Assembly (NCBI RefSeq): GCF_011745365.1
Contig: NW_024468911.1
Coordinates: 924,759 to 988,758, forward strand
Direction of reading: 5' to 3'
Source of the DNA: Cryphonectria parasitica EP155
Lineage: Eukaryota > Ascomycota > Sordariomycetes > Diaporthales > Cryphonectriaceae
Length of the DNA: 64,000 nucleotides
A program made the position numbers and the translations under genes. Under the pieces are notes generated by a model, which ran no database searches, had not been told where the DNA came from, and saw nothing but the letters and a program-made list of their open reading frames with translations. Shown here in pieces: positions 47,156 through 58,009 of this stretch. How positions within the stretch are numbered: position 1 is the stretch's first letter; every line of letters starts with the position of its first letter.

Positions 47156-48880
47156 TTACGTCTTGCTCTTCCCTTGCTGTCCCTGCTCTCGCTCTTCAAC
47201 CCGAAGCTGGCTCTCCGCTTTTCCCGTGTCTATAAAGCAGAACAGAACAAGTGCAGCCACAGCACAGCCCGTACCAAACCATAAAGCAGCCTTATAACTG
47301 GTCCTCTCCCCCATAGGCTCATAGTGCGCAGCCACCACGTCGGCCAGCCCAAGAAACAAGCTGATGGGGAGGAATAGCAGTGTATTGATCAAGGCTCCTG
47401 CCGCACCCTGGTTCTTGGCGGGGACGTTTGTCGTGATGAAGACATTAGTGACGTTGTATGTGATATCAATGCCAACGGTCGACCCGATCATGGCCGGGAG
47501 GATATAGGCCCAGTACGAGCCGTTCTCTGGGATCAGTGCGAACATGAGTACGCTGATCAGATAGCCTGCACCCGAGAGCACGAGGAGCAGGCGGCCTGGA
47601 AGGATGTGCAGGGTGAAGCCGCCAACGGTGCACAAGATGACACCGCCCGCGGCCATGGGTGTGAAGGCGAGTGCTGTCTGGAGCGTGCTGTATTTCATGA
47701 CGTTGGTGAGACTACAAAAATGACCAGATGTCAGTGCCTTTGATGTCCAAGTTAGGTGAAGAAGAGTTTTCAGAGCACATGGACTTACTAGAAGCTTGCA
47801 TAATACATAAAGACTCCCCAAGTCCCGTATGCAAAAGTGAGGGACACAACAAGAGTTTTCATGTGCTTTGGCTTGAAGAGACTTCCTGGGAGGAGGGGAT
47901 GAGAGCTGACCCAACCCTCGACGTACGTGGCGACTCCGACCAGCAAAACACCCAGCACAAGAGTGGCGATGATATAGCTTGTCCTCCAGCCCTCTGGCGC
48001 ATGTGCCCCGTCCGTCAGCGCGAAGACGATGAGGACGAGAGCCGGCACGGTGATCACGACGCCCCAATAGTCCATGTCGCCGCCAACTGTCTTGGACATA
48101 TCTCTCGGGATGCTGTAGGTGCCGCCCAGGCACACGACGAAGATGATAATTGCGCCGAGCCAGAAGTACCATCTCCACGACAGCAGGTCGCCCGTGATAC
48201 CGCCCATGATGATGCCCAGATAGAACCCCAGCGGTGCAAAGGCGCCATAGATGCCAAAGATGAGATTCTTTCGCGGACCAGGCCGGTACGTCTTCCCAAG
48301 GATCATCATCGTGGCTGGGAGGAACGCGGCGGGACCAAACCCCTGCAGGGCCCGGGCGGCGATGAGCATATGGTAGTTCTGGCTGAAGCCGGCGATAATG
48401 GTCCAGACGAGATACCAGACCAGGCCGCCGGTGAAGACGATGAAGCCACCGTAGATATCTGCGATTCGTCCAAAGGGGAGGAGAAAGGATCCGGTTACAA
48501 GCGAGAAGACACTGGATGGCCAGACTTGTGCACTATCAGGAATGTGCAACTCGACCGACACCAGAGGCAGAAAGATGTTGAAGCCAGAGACGAAGTATTC
48601 CTAAGTAATCCAGCATATTCATTCATTAGCAAGTGAAAGTGAAAGAGGATGAAGAAAATTAGAAACACCAAGAATTGTGGCATTCAGGTTAGCTCACCGA
48701 CATCAACATGGACATGACCATGGAGGCAACGAAGAGAACCTCTTCGAGGGCCGTCGAAAAGACCTTTGGCCTCTCTCTTCCCATGCGTTCCAGTTCTGTC
48801 TTTTGCTGAAGAGTCGGGTCGTTTCCAAGCCCTAATACAAGATTAGGGCTGTTTGCCTCTGGGTCATAGTTGGTGAGCAT
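47156..48880 (-). CDS. MFS efflux transporter, DHA2 (14-helix drug:H+ antiporter) type
   Basis: Plasma-membrane exporter of toxic small molecules. Exons 48880-48698, 48600-47789 and 47711-47156 (introns 97 bp phase 0 and 77 bp phase 2), 516 aa. The splices restore MSMLMS-EYFVSGFNIFLPL and ASFY-LTNVMKYSTLQTALAFTP. Motifs: the Arg of GRIADIYGG after helix 2, RALQGFGPAAFLPA (motif B-like), GPRKN with APLGFYLGIIMGG (motif C-like) and the DHA2 loop SWRWYFWLGAI. The first 45 residues are a hydrophilic cytoplasmic start. It is divergent from a Zn2Cys6 regulator across an 856-bp shared promoter, a usual arrangement for regulated efflux. Confidence 0.9.
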
Positions 48881-49736
48881 GTTGATTTGATTCGGACGAG
48901 GTTAGGTGTCGTTTTCTGGACCTCCATCGTGCAACACAGCGCAGCAGTCTTTTTTTTTTCCTTTCTTCTTCTTGCTCCTCTCTTTGCTTTATATCCGACG
49001 TCCGGAATCCGCCACTGGCCAGTGATCATATTACTCGTGTCAGTGGGTCGAATGAAACAGTGGAGAATTTCGTAGTCTGCGCTTTACAAGAACATCATTA
49101 TATACCCGTGAAAAATATTGTCTTCTTTGCCGTTTCTTTGACTTTGAACTCTCCATGGCCAATTATTAATGCAAGAGATTCGCTCCAAATTAGCGTCATA
49201 TGATACAATTCTATGCAGAAATTGCTGGTTTTTTACCTGGAAGGGAAAAGCCTTGGGTAAGTTGAGAAGACTATCAAGAGATCAAAGAGCAGTTAGAAGT
49301 GAATGCATATTTGAAGAAGACCGTTTCCGACACAATGGGGCTACGGCTCACGCTAATGCACGTCTTGTGTCTTGGCTTCCTAATTAGGACTAAGCTAACA
49401 TGGCTATTGATTATGTAACCGTCCCTGATTACTGAGGCAGTCACGGCAGGTGAGTCCTGGTGATATGACGACTTGTGCTTCTCCGGTGTGGTTTTCAAGG
49501 TTACGACCAGGCACTTTTCCCCTCACACTTTGCAACGTTTCAGCCACCCCCTCCCAAGCAAGAAAACAATCAGCTTCCTTTTTGTACATATGATCTTGCT
49601 CTCATTAGCTGCATGTCTCTCTCCACCGCATCGGGAACTAGAAGCTTAACCCCCTGCACGGCCATGCACATTGGATTGTTGAGCAGCACATGAATTTCTC
49701 TGCAGCTGCCAGTCATCGTGCAACAATGAAGAGAGC
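48881..49736. other. Shared promoter between MFS exporter and Zn2Cys6 regulator
   Basis: 856 bp between divergent starts. The transporter side has a pyrimidine tract (48940-48975). No reading frame is supported, and I found no clear paired CGG site. Confidence 0.55.
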
Positions 49737-51342
49737 ATGCCAGACCTGTCAGACCCCAGAACTTCCCTTATAAAGCCACCCAGAAGTGCGTGCCACAACT
49801 GTCGTCGAGCTCGGTTGCGGTGCGACCGCTCAGTGCCCGGCTGCGAAAAGTGCCATGCGCGAGGCCAAATATGTCTCGGCTACGGGCTCCTCCTCCGGTG
49901 GACTACTACAAACACAGCTGGCGGGCCACCCAGTCAAGTCTCGAAGCCACGCCCCTTGAGTAGAGAAGTGGAGAAGGATGCTGCCTTGACCCTCCGTCCG
50001 CGCTCCGTGGGAGGAGCAGAAGCTGTCAACATGGGTTTTCCCTCGTCCATCCAATTCTCGCTTGCGGATCCTTTGCTGCAGGATATTGGGCCGGGGAACC
50101 GATTGTATATTAGTCATTGTAAGTAACAGAACACACACCCTTTTGGCGTGGCTCCGTGCAGGTTTCATTGGAACTCGTATGAGTTGATGTCTATGGTTAA
50201 CAAAAATCAAAACAAAAGTCGACAGGTCTGTCTGTCAGGACCTTGTCTCTTTCGACCGCGAGGCCAACCCTTTCCGCTTCATGCTCCCACTCCTACACAA
50301 CTTCTCGTACCTGCGCGAGATCATCCTCGCGACATCGGCAGTGCACATGGTCGCAACCTACCGCAGCCGTGGCGTGCCCCACCAGCAGCAACTCGTGGAC
50401 GCTCTAACCGCCAAAGGCAGGGCATACCACCTGCTTCGCCAGGCCCTTGACCATTTGGACCCCGCCAATCGACCAATCATTATGATTGCCGTCGTTTTCT
50501 TTATCAACTTTGATTTGATAGAATCTGGGCGAGGAAAGTGGAAAACTCACATACAAGCCGCCGGGAAATTACTCAACTCCATCCAGAGTCTCGGAAGTGC
50601 CGGCTTGCCTTCAGGCGTCGCCAAGCTGGCTGACATTGTTGTCGCTGATTGTATCACGTATCACATCTTGGGTTCAGTGTTTGCCAACCCGGAGGATACG
50701 TCAATGTCCGTGTTCAGACCCGTGGAAATTGTATCGGCACTGGAGAAAGCGGCGGCGTTCAGCTATGGGTGCGCAGCTCCTTTCGTCATGGATATCCTGC
50801 TCAAGGCAAGCAGACTCTCTCCCTCTGACTTGACCGAGGCTGTGGCCTTGTTTGAAGACCTACTCGCATTCGATGTTATCACCTGGGTGTACAGCATCGA
50901 AGATCTCTCAGCTCTCGACAATCTTGAAATCCGGGTCCACATGGCCAACGTCCAGCGCCTCGCCGCGTGCATGTACATCCTTCTCGCTGTGCCAGGCGTT
51001 GGAGATGTGCTGCACACCACAACGGACTCACTGCATCGCGGCCTGCTCAACCACATTGCAAAGGTCCCTATGGACCACCCTCTCGCCAAGGGGCTGGTGT
51101 GGTCGACGTTCATGGCTGGTGCCCAGGCCGATGACCCCGGCAGCAGGCAGTGGTGTCTCTCGCGCATGCAAGCCATCAGGTTTGCAACGTCCTTTGTGTG
51201 TCCCTGGGGCTATGTCGAGTCAGCTATAGATATGCTCCAGCGTATATGGGAGGCCAGGGATAGACGACTTCAGGATGGTGAAGAGACTGGGAACTGGTTG
51301 CAGGAAATGAGGGGGATAACGGACCCTTGCTTGATTGTGTGA
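49737..51342 (+). CDS. Zn(II)2Cys6 transcription factor
   Basis: Nuclear regulator, probably of the adjacent exporter. Exons 49737-50118 and 50219-51342 (100-bp intron), 501 aa. The acceptor is AAAG before 50219 in phase 1, giving YISHFDRSVCQDLVSFDREANPF, a conserved start of the fungal regulatory domain. The nearer ACAG would break frame. Zinc cluster: C19, C22, C29, C36, C39, C46 (CX2CX6CX6CX2CX6C) with RRARLR. The middle region (LLHNFSYLREIILATSAVHM, IESGRGKWKTHIQAAGKLL) is typical of the fungal TF MHR2 family. The C-terminus ends shortly after a conserved GYVESAIDMLQRIWEAR. Confidence 0.9.
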
Positions 51343-51725
51343 AGGTCATCTTCATTCATTTGTACGTAGATCCTCCTCATCTCAGGATAATAGTAATGAT
51401 TATTTTTTTTGGAAATATTATCAGGAGCATGCAATGATACTATTGAAAAGTCAGGTGTTGGTTGAACTAGCTTCCGCTCTGCCAATCACAGAGGAAATAG
51501 AAACGGAAGGGTCATTAGAAATAACAAGATGCAATGACACAATACTATCTTACGCGCTCATCCAACCCGCAGTAAGCTTTCACCATCCTGAGTTTATACA
51601 TTGCACCTCTGGAGTTGGTGAGTTGTTTCACATTTGAATTCACATGACACTGCCATAGTTTCTGTAGCCAAAGTTTTGATTAAATTGGGTCCTTTTGTCG
51701 ATGCCGCGTGGCTGAATATTTTCCA
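51343..51725. other. Convergent 3' intergenic region
   Basis: 383 bp, AT-rich flank between the regulator and the carboxylesterase. No gene. Confidence 0.6.
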
Positions 51726-53918
51726 TCAAATGGGGAAGCCTTGGAGCAACAGGTACCCCCAGTGATCCATCCACCATTGAATCTGGTCCTGTCGGAACGT
51801 GTCGTTCTCTATATGTATGTTCAACGTATTGTCCAACGTCCCATTCCAAACCATATTCTGCTTGGACGCGGTATACTCGGGCCACGCAGGCACCCACTCC
51901 AGGCCGTGGTGATTCGGGCTATCCGTAGACGCAAAGCTGATCCACGTCGCCTGGATCGCATAACTGACATTCTGCAGCGCCGACACGTTGGCCAGCGGGA
52001 AGTTATCCGTATACGGCACATACGGCAGGCGGAAATCATACGACAGGTCCGCGCCGTGCTGGCTGAAGCCGAGGCCCGTCGTCGTGAGCGGGAACCGGTG
52101 GACGTCCGTGTCGAAGCGGTACGAGTACACGGGGCTGCCGCGCGTGGCGTCCCCCCACCGCGAGGCGGTCAGTCTCCGGCCGGACATGGACGACCAGTCG
52201 CCGCCCATGGCGTAGGCCCTGCGCGTCATGTTGCCCGAGGCTGTCCCCACGGCCGCGGTGAGGTTGATCCAGTCGAGGTCCATGGGCTGGGAGTAGGGCG
52301 GGTACTGCGCGCCCTCGTCCGCCGGGTACAGGGCGAGCAGCTCCTGGGCCATAGTGGCGTTGACGCCCATCTGGGTCTGGAGGGCGGCGGCGAGCTCGTC
52401 GTCTGTGTTGGAGGCGGTCTGGAAGGTGCTTAGGCCTTCGTCTGAGTTGCTGCCTACGAGGAGCGGGATGTTGGCTATTTGCTGGTTGGCGAATTGGTAG
52501 TAGGGGGAGTTTTTGAGAAAGTCGCCGTCGACGACTGGGCGCCATCCTTTGCCTCCTCCTTCTAGGGATGCTATGCTTTTGTTGAATGTTGCAAAGTCCA
52601 CTGAAAAAGAAGGAGGAGGAGGAGGAGGAGGGGGGAAGAGAGTTAGTGATCTTGATTTGTTGTTTAGGAGAGATGAGGGGAAGTTCTTTTTGTCTCGTGC
52701 GAAAAATTCATCAAGATTAGTGACATATACTCACAACCTCGAAGACATTCCATGCTGTCATTGTCGTAGTAGCAACCAGTGATGTTGAGCAGGTCCTGGT
52801 ATAGAGATTGCTGTGCGGTAATCGTGGACCAAAAAGGCGAGAAGAGCGTGATGCTCGATGTGATGCCATTATTGAAGAGGGAATGCTGGCCGCTGTATGC
52901 CATCGCCTAGACGCAATGACGATGAGTATTTGCTCTTTCGAGAGACTTTTTCCAGACAGACAATCACCACCAAGAATCAACCTACCAGCATTTCCACAGT
53001 CAACCCACCTGAAGATTGTCCCATGACCGTGATGCGGCTCGGATCACCACCAAACCCTCTAATATTCTCTGTTATTTCAGTCAGTATGAATCAGCATCTA
53101 CACCCAAAAACCTTTTTGTTTCTTTCATGCTCTTTTTTTTCTTTCTTTTTCTTCTCTTTCTCTCTTCACACAAGAAAACATACCATGCAGCCATTCCAAG
53201 TGCTTCCAGACATCCCGCAAGCCCAGATTAGCCACGCCCTGTCTGATGGCCTGCTCAGAGTTCATATACCCCCAGGCACTCAGCCGCGAGTTGAGCGTAA
53301 TCACAATCACAGGCAGCCCAATCTCCTGCGACGTCTGCACGATCCACGACTGGTTGAACTCCGGGTCGCGGGCGGCGCCCTGGTAGAACCCGCCGCCGTA
53401 GATCCAGACCATGACGGGGAGGGACTGGTTCGGGGTCACGCCGGCTGGGCGGACGAGGTTGAAGTTGAGGCAGTCCTCGGCGATGGCCCAGCCGTAGGCA
53501 TACTGCGTCGTCGCGCCAGGGCAGGTGGCTCCTTGGTCAGTGGCCGAGCGGGTTCCGTTCCATGTCTCGTTGAGGGAGGAGGCCAGGTGGAGGCGCCGGG
53601 AGGAGTTGGCGTAGGGGATGCCCAGGAATACCTCTTGGGACAGGTCTGGGAGGGAGATTCCTTGGTCTTCATATTATTAGGTCAGGTCAGGTTAGCCTGG
53701 TGTTTTTGGTCTTCCTCCCTGGTTGAGCAGCATAGCCGCAAAAGATGATGATGATGATGATGATGATGATGAGCCTCACATGTTCCATTCAATGTATACG
53801 CCAACGGACCGTGAGAAGATCGACCCTCAATGACATTTGCCGTCACCGCCCATGATGAGAACAAGGCCGTTACAAGGGTTGACACCGTCATCGTTCTGGT
53901 GGCGAGAGACAACAACAT
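51726..53918 (-). CDS. Secreted type B carboxylesterase/lipase
   Basis: Secreted alpha/beta-hydrolase cleaving carboxylic esters. Five exons: 53918-53780, 53666-53184, 53068-52986, 52906-52735, 52600-51726 (583 aa). All junctions keep frame and rebuild family sequence: NGTYQGISLPDLSQEVFLGIPYA, WLHENIRGFGGDPSRITVMGQSSGG and CLRGLDFATFNK. The signal peptide is MLLSLATRTMTVSTLVTALF, with a second in-frame Met at residue 10. Triad by family analogy: S226 (GQSSGG), E347 (NSDEGLST), H474 (SQHGADLSYDF). EDCLNFNLVRP is the second carboxylesterase signature. Oxyanion hole GGGFYQG. Several sequons. The nearest neighbour is the convergent regulator at 49.7-51.3 kb. Confidence 0.92.
53743..53772. repeat. 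GAT trinucleotide repeat in an esterase intron
   Basis: About nine GAT units directly downstream of the intron 1 donor of the carboxylesterase. Confidence 0.9.
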
Positions 53919-55285
53919 CTTAGGTCCTTGCACATGTTACAGAGGATGAGAAGAAAGAAAAAACCTCTGTCAAATTTCCACCTTGCAAAACGAATTGCAC
54001 TGCGAGACCAAGACTCTTTGAAGATTGTTATTCAACCCCATGTCAACACGCTACAACTGTCTGTGGGGTTGTCACGCTTCGATCGAGCCTAAATATCACT
54101 ACATGATGCCACTCCATCTTCTGAAGCCGAGCCTGGCTCGGATATCCGATCCGATCGGCAGGGTATATGGTAGTTTGCAAGTTGCGGTATAGGTTCAACC
54201 CTCCGCAGTAAATGCCACCACCAAAGAGAAAGGAAAAAGAGAGAGAGAAAAAGGTCACATGGTCTCTTGATGGGGTGGAGAACCATATAGTAAAAGGCGG
54301 GTCTGGAGGCGGAGGGGACAAAAAGTGAGGTCCGCATGGGGTGGCACTGCAGATCCGGGGAAACACCTGTGGAGAAATCCCCTACGGAAATAACCTCGCC
54401 AGCGGAGGCGGATCTCTTGCAGGAGGAGTTGGGGGAGTACTACTTCGGCCCGTCCGCGGTCTCTTGGCTCGTAAAGCGACTAGCGCTCGTAAGACCTCTC
54501 CACAGTAGGGCTTCAACACGCTATCTGCTTTGATAGCTAGGCGTGGTGAATGGTCCTTGTTGGGCTGATCATGCACGCAAGGCGAACGTCCTGCCCTGTT
54601 TGACTTCGTGACCACTTTGACCTCGTCGATGCCTTCAACAAGGATGGCATGTATAAAGTAAGGGCTATCGCATTAGCGAAAGCCGTGAAAACTCGCCAGT
54701 GTATTTTGTTTGGAGCATTGCCTTAGGATCGGATTCAAGTAAAATCATACCAAAGGATATTGAGACAGGGAGTGATTACAGCAAGCAAGTAGATTGAGAC
54801 TCGTGTAATTGCTATTTGAGAATTTCAACAGGACTATGCTGAAATATTCTAATTCTCTGGAAAGAATATTCAACACAGGTGACGGATGACACTAATAGTG
54901 ATAGGAAAGATGTTTACCAGTTCAAATTCGAGTCCGAGGTTACATGAACATCACTCTCTTGCCAAGCTTTCAAAATATAGCCGCCATCAGTGCAGTGCAG
55001 TCTGGAAAGGTGCAGTCTACATAGTCGGAGGCTGAAGGTTTCGCGCAATTAATGTTTATGAAGAAAAAAATGAAAAAACAATCCTCAAAGCCAGAAGACG
55101 CTGTTGTTTCTGCTAGTGTTTACTGCTCATGTTGATCAACAAAGATTATTTATTATTAAATTTATGTACACTAGGATGGACCCGAGTCCAGGTGATTTCT
55201 ATGTTCAACGTTTCGACATGATAGCTTTTGCCAATAATAATTTCCACTTACTGATACGTTCATCCATGCTCCTCAGCCCTCCCAC
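53919..55285. other. Gene-free interval
   Basis: Promoter of the carboxylesterase and 3' flank of the large membrane protein. AT-rich from about 54.6 kb. Nothing else recognised. Confidence 0.55.
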
Positions 55286-58009
55286 TCACTGATGAAATAA
55301 GCTGCCCTCCCGATGTCTCTGGTCCACATCTCCTTTCAACCCAAACCCACATCTCATCTCTCCACCAAGGTATCCCGAGCTATACGCCCTGCTCTTCCAC
55401 GGCCTCGCACCTAGACTAGGCCGACCAGTAGTAGAAGCATTCCGCCTCGCCTCCTCCTCCTGCTCGCCCATAACAAGATAAGGATCTGGCTCAATATTTA
55501 GGGCGGCCAGCCTGCGGTCCATATCCCGCATCACGCCATACCCAAGCCGCAGCTTCTTGACCTCGGCCGGGACATCCCCTCTATCCTGCAGCGGGCCCTG
55601 CCATGCGATTTTCTCGAGCGCAGGCCCCCGTGTGGCAGCCACGACGCTAGAGAAATGCGTGTTGCGGGTGACGCCGCCATTATCCCGAATCGCAAAGGCG
55701 CCAGCAACAACGCTGGCGAGCGTGACAGCCGTAGCGACAGCGTAGACACTCCACAGCTCACGCATGTTGTAGGCGTAGGTATTGGCCGTGCGAAAAATGA
55801 AGCAGGGATGATCATAGTCGGATGTGTTATCCGGTTCTCCCCCGCGCGGCACAGTGCCGCTCTGCTGGTTGGCCTGGGCGGCCCAGACGACCTCGACGAA
55901 CTGTGGGTTGGAGAAGAGCGAAAGGATGATGTCCTGATACAGATTTTGGACCTGGTCGGCGAGGTCAGGGTTGGGGAAGTAGTTGTTGAGGGAGTCGAGG
56001 ACCTTGGTCTGGATGGCCTGTGTGTTCTCGATTGGGTTGGTCACGTCGTTGGCGATGGTGATGGTGCCGTTGATGAAGTTGCGAAGCATCACGCCCAGGG
56101 AGTGGTAGGCGGCTACTTTTCGGTACAGACCCGTGTTATTGGGGTAGATGTAGTTGGACTCGGGCGTGGCGGTCGTGTTGTCCTGCGTGCCGTCGTCGGC
56201 CATGACGCCGCGCTGAAAAGTCGTGTTGATGATGGGGCCTTTAAACTCGTGCGAGACGATCTTGGTGCTCTGCGTCTCGCCGACATAGGTGAAGTTGACT
56301 GTGTACAACGTCTCTCGGTGCTCGCAGGCAAAGACTTTGGGGGTGAAGGCCTCGCTCCAGCCAGATTCGTTGCGAAGGGGCTGCGTCTGGTTCGGGTTGT
56401 TAATCACAGCATAGCCAATCCAGATGACGGGCTCGGTGCGTAGGGCGCCAAAGTGGTCTGGGTATGGGGGCAGCGTGTTGGGAATCCCGCTGACGCCGAC
56501 GTCCTTGAGCTGGGTGGAAGAGTATTCACCCCCACTGGCGAAGGCATAGTAGCTGTAGTCGCCCTCGGGGATGATGATGTCAGTTCCGAAAGGTGCGACG
56601 GCCTCTCCGGATTCCTGCTGGAGGTTGCTGACCGCAGAGCCGACGCCGCTGCCCAACTCGGTGCAGTTGTATCCTGGGGCGGTAAACGTAATGACAAAGG
56701 TGCAGTTATAGCCAGACCCACAAATATTGGCAGAGGCGTTCTTGACGGGGATAACCTCCTCCATGAAGGCTGCGAGGGTGGCAGTCTGCTGAAGGCTGGG
56801 GCCTGGGCCTGTGTAGTAGTCAAACCAGCCTGCATCTGTCTGATTGGGCCTCTGGGTGGTGTTCCACAGTGACAGAGGGATCTCGTACAGTCCGTCGATC
56901 GCGGTTGGCTTGCGCCAGCTATTTGTCGACTCAAAGGAGAAGTTGAGGCTTCGTATGCCGCCACACCTTGAGTCTTGCCATATGGACTTGGGTTCAACGA
57001 GCAAGGTATTCGCCGTCAGGATGACGATGAGGGGCGTCAGCCACGCAAAGAGAGCCAGCGCAAATGCCCCCTTTGCATCTCTGAGAAAGTCAAAGTTGAG
57101 CATGGCCAGCATGTTCTCTGCGCCAGCAAACATCGAGTCCAAGCCGCTAATGCTCATGAAGCGAGAGCGCACAGTGACCCAAACCCGCTGCTTGAAGGCC
57201 GAAACGATGGCGGCGCCGTAGCTCGCCTTTGTGGCATATGCCAGGAACGTGCCGTAACGGAGCATTTCGCTTTGGTTGTTGGCGATTTGGCCGTTGAGGC
57301 GCGTGTAGAAGATGTGATGGCCGACTGCACAGAAGAAACCAAAGACGAAGCAGATGTACATGGTGAAAGAAGAATGCCATCTTGGCCTCATGCACCACCT
57401 GCTGAGCCGCGGTGTCCGGTCTGCCCAGACCGAACCAGTTGTGTCTTGTCTGTCGAGAGGAGGGCTTTGCTGTGAGAAGTTTGCTATCGGTGGTGACGGC
57501 CCGAACGAGACGGCTCGAGTATTAGTGTTGATGTTGTGCATCTTGTTTGGTCGGCTGCCGGGAAGTAAATGCAGGTGAGAGCCCGTGTACTGTGGTGTTT
57601 CTTTGCCATATCCATCGCCGATAATTTCGGGACTTGACATCTGCGGCAGTGATGGCATGGTCGTCGGCCCGCCTTGGGGGAATTGCTCCTCACCGTGAAA
57701 AGGCATCCGAGTCGTCGAGTCGTTCCGGCCATCGTGGTAATAATAATTGCTGAGCGGAGGCCCGCCCAGGGAGCTGAGGTCGACGTCCTGGGGTTCCATC
57801 TGCCTCACGGTTGGGACTGCAATGTTATTGCCCTTCAATGCGTCCTTTTCTGTAGCTGCAGCAGCTGCAGATGAGGTCTGCGAGGTGAAGGAGCTTGCTC
57901 TGGACACCGGAACGTCTGTTGATAATGCAGGTCGGACTTCTGGTGGCTGCTGCTGTGCCGCTCGTCGCCCCTGCTGCAGGCTTGAGGCTGAATTCATGGC
58001 TTCCTCCAT
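55286..58009 (-). CDS. Large fungal multi-pass membrane glycoprotein, unknown function
   Basis: Single exon, 907 aa from MEEAMNSASS (the frame extends a few codons upstream without ATG). I recall relatives in filamentous fungi carrying the misleading label formylmethionine deformylase-like. No such catalytic motif is visible. Layout: about 200-residue disordered cytosolic N-terminus (Ser/Pro/Gln-rich). TM1 is near residues 215-235 (FTMYICFVFGFFCAVGHHIF), a possible helix lies near 255-275, and TM near 315-338 is AFALALFAWLTPLIVILTANTLL. Then comes an exterior domain of about 420 residues with paired cysteines (CGSGYNCTF, YNCTEL) and more than ten N-glycosylation sequons, a last TM near residue 770 (AVATAVTLASVVAGAFAI) and a cytosolic tail with a conserved LRLGYGVM helix. 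Confidence 0.8.
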   Translation of the reverse strand: MEEAMNSASSLQQGRRAAQQQPPEVRPALSTDVPVSRASSFTSQTSSAAAAATEKDALKGNNIAVPTVRQMEPQDVDLSSLGGPPLSNYYYHDGRNDSTTRMPFHGEEQFPQGGPTTMPSLPQMSSPEIIGDGYGKETPQYTGSHLHLLPGSRPNKMHNINTNTRAVSFGPSPPIANFSQQSPPLDRQDTTGSVWADRTPRLSRWCMRPRWHSSFTMYICFVFGFFCAVGHHIFYTRLNGQIANNQSEMLRYGTFLAYATKASYGAAIVSAFKQRVWVTVRSRFMSISGLDSMFAGAENMLAMLNFDFLRDAKGAFALALFAWLTPLIVILTANTLLVEPKSIWQDSRCGGIRSLNFSFESTNSWRKPTAIDGLYEIPLSLWNTTQRPNQTDAGWFDYYTGPGPSLQQTATLAAFMEEVIPVKNASANICGSGYNCTFVITFTAPGYNCTELGSGVGSAVSNLQQESGEAVAPFGTDIIIPEGDYSYYAFASGGEYSSTQLKDVGVSGIPNTLPPYPDHFGALRTEPVIWIGYAVINNPNQTQPLRNESGWSEAFTPKVFACEHRETLYTVNFTYVGETQSTKIVSHEFKGPIINTTFQRGVMADDGTQDNTTATPESNYIYPNNTGLYRKVAAYHSLGVMLRNFINGTITIANDVTNPIENTQAIQTKVLDSLNNYFPNPDLADQVQNLYQDIILSLFSNPQFVEVVWAAQANQQSGTVPRGGEPDNTSDYDHPCFIFRTANTYAYNMRELWSVYAVATAVTLASVVAGAFAIRDNGGVTRNTHFSSVVAATRGPALEKIAWQGPLQDRGDVPAEVKKLRLGYGVMRDMDRRLAALNIEPDPYLVMGEQEEEARRNASTTGRPSLGARPWKSRAYSSGYLGGEMRCGFGLKGDVDQRHREGSLFHQ

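Noticed and set aside
45628..53918. Secondary-metabolite biosynthetic cluster
   Set aside because: A transporter and a regulator are present, but no backbone synthase or tailoring set lies within the window.
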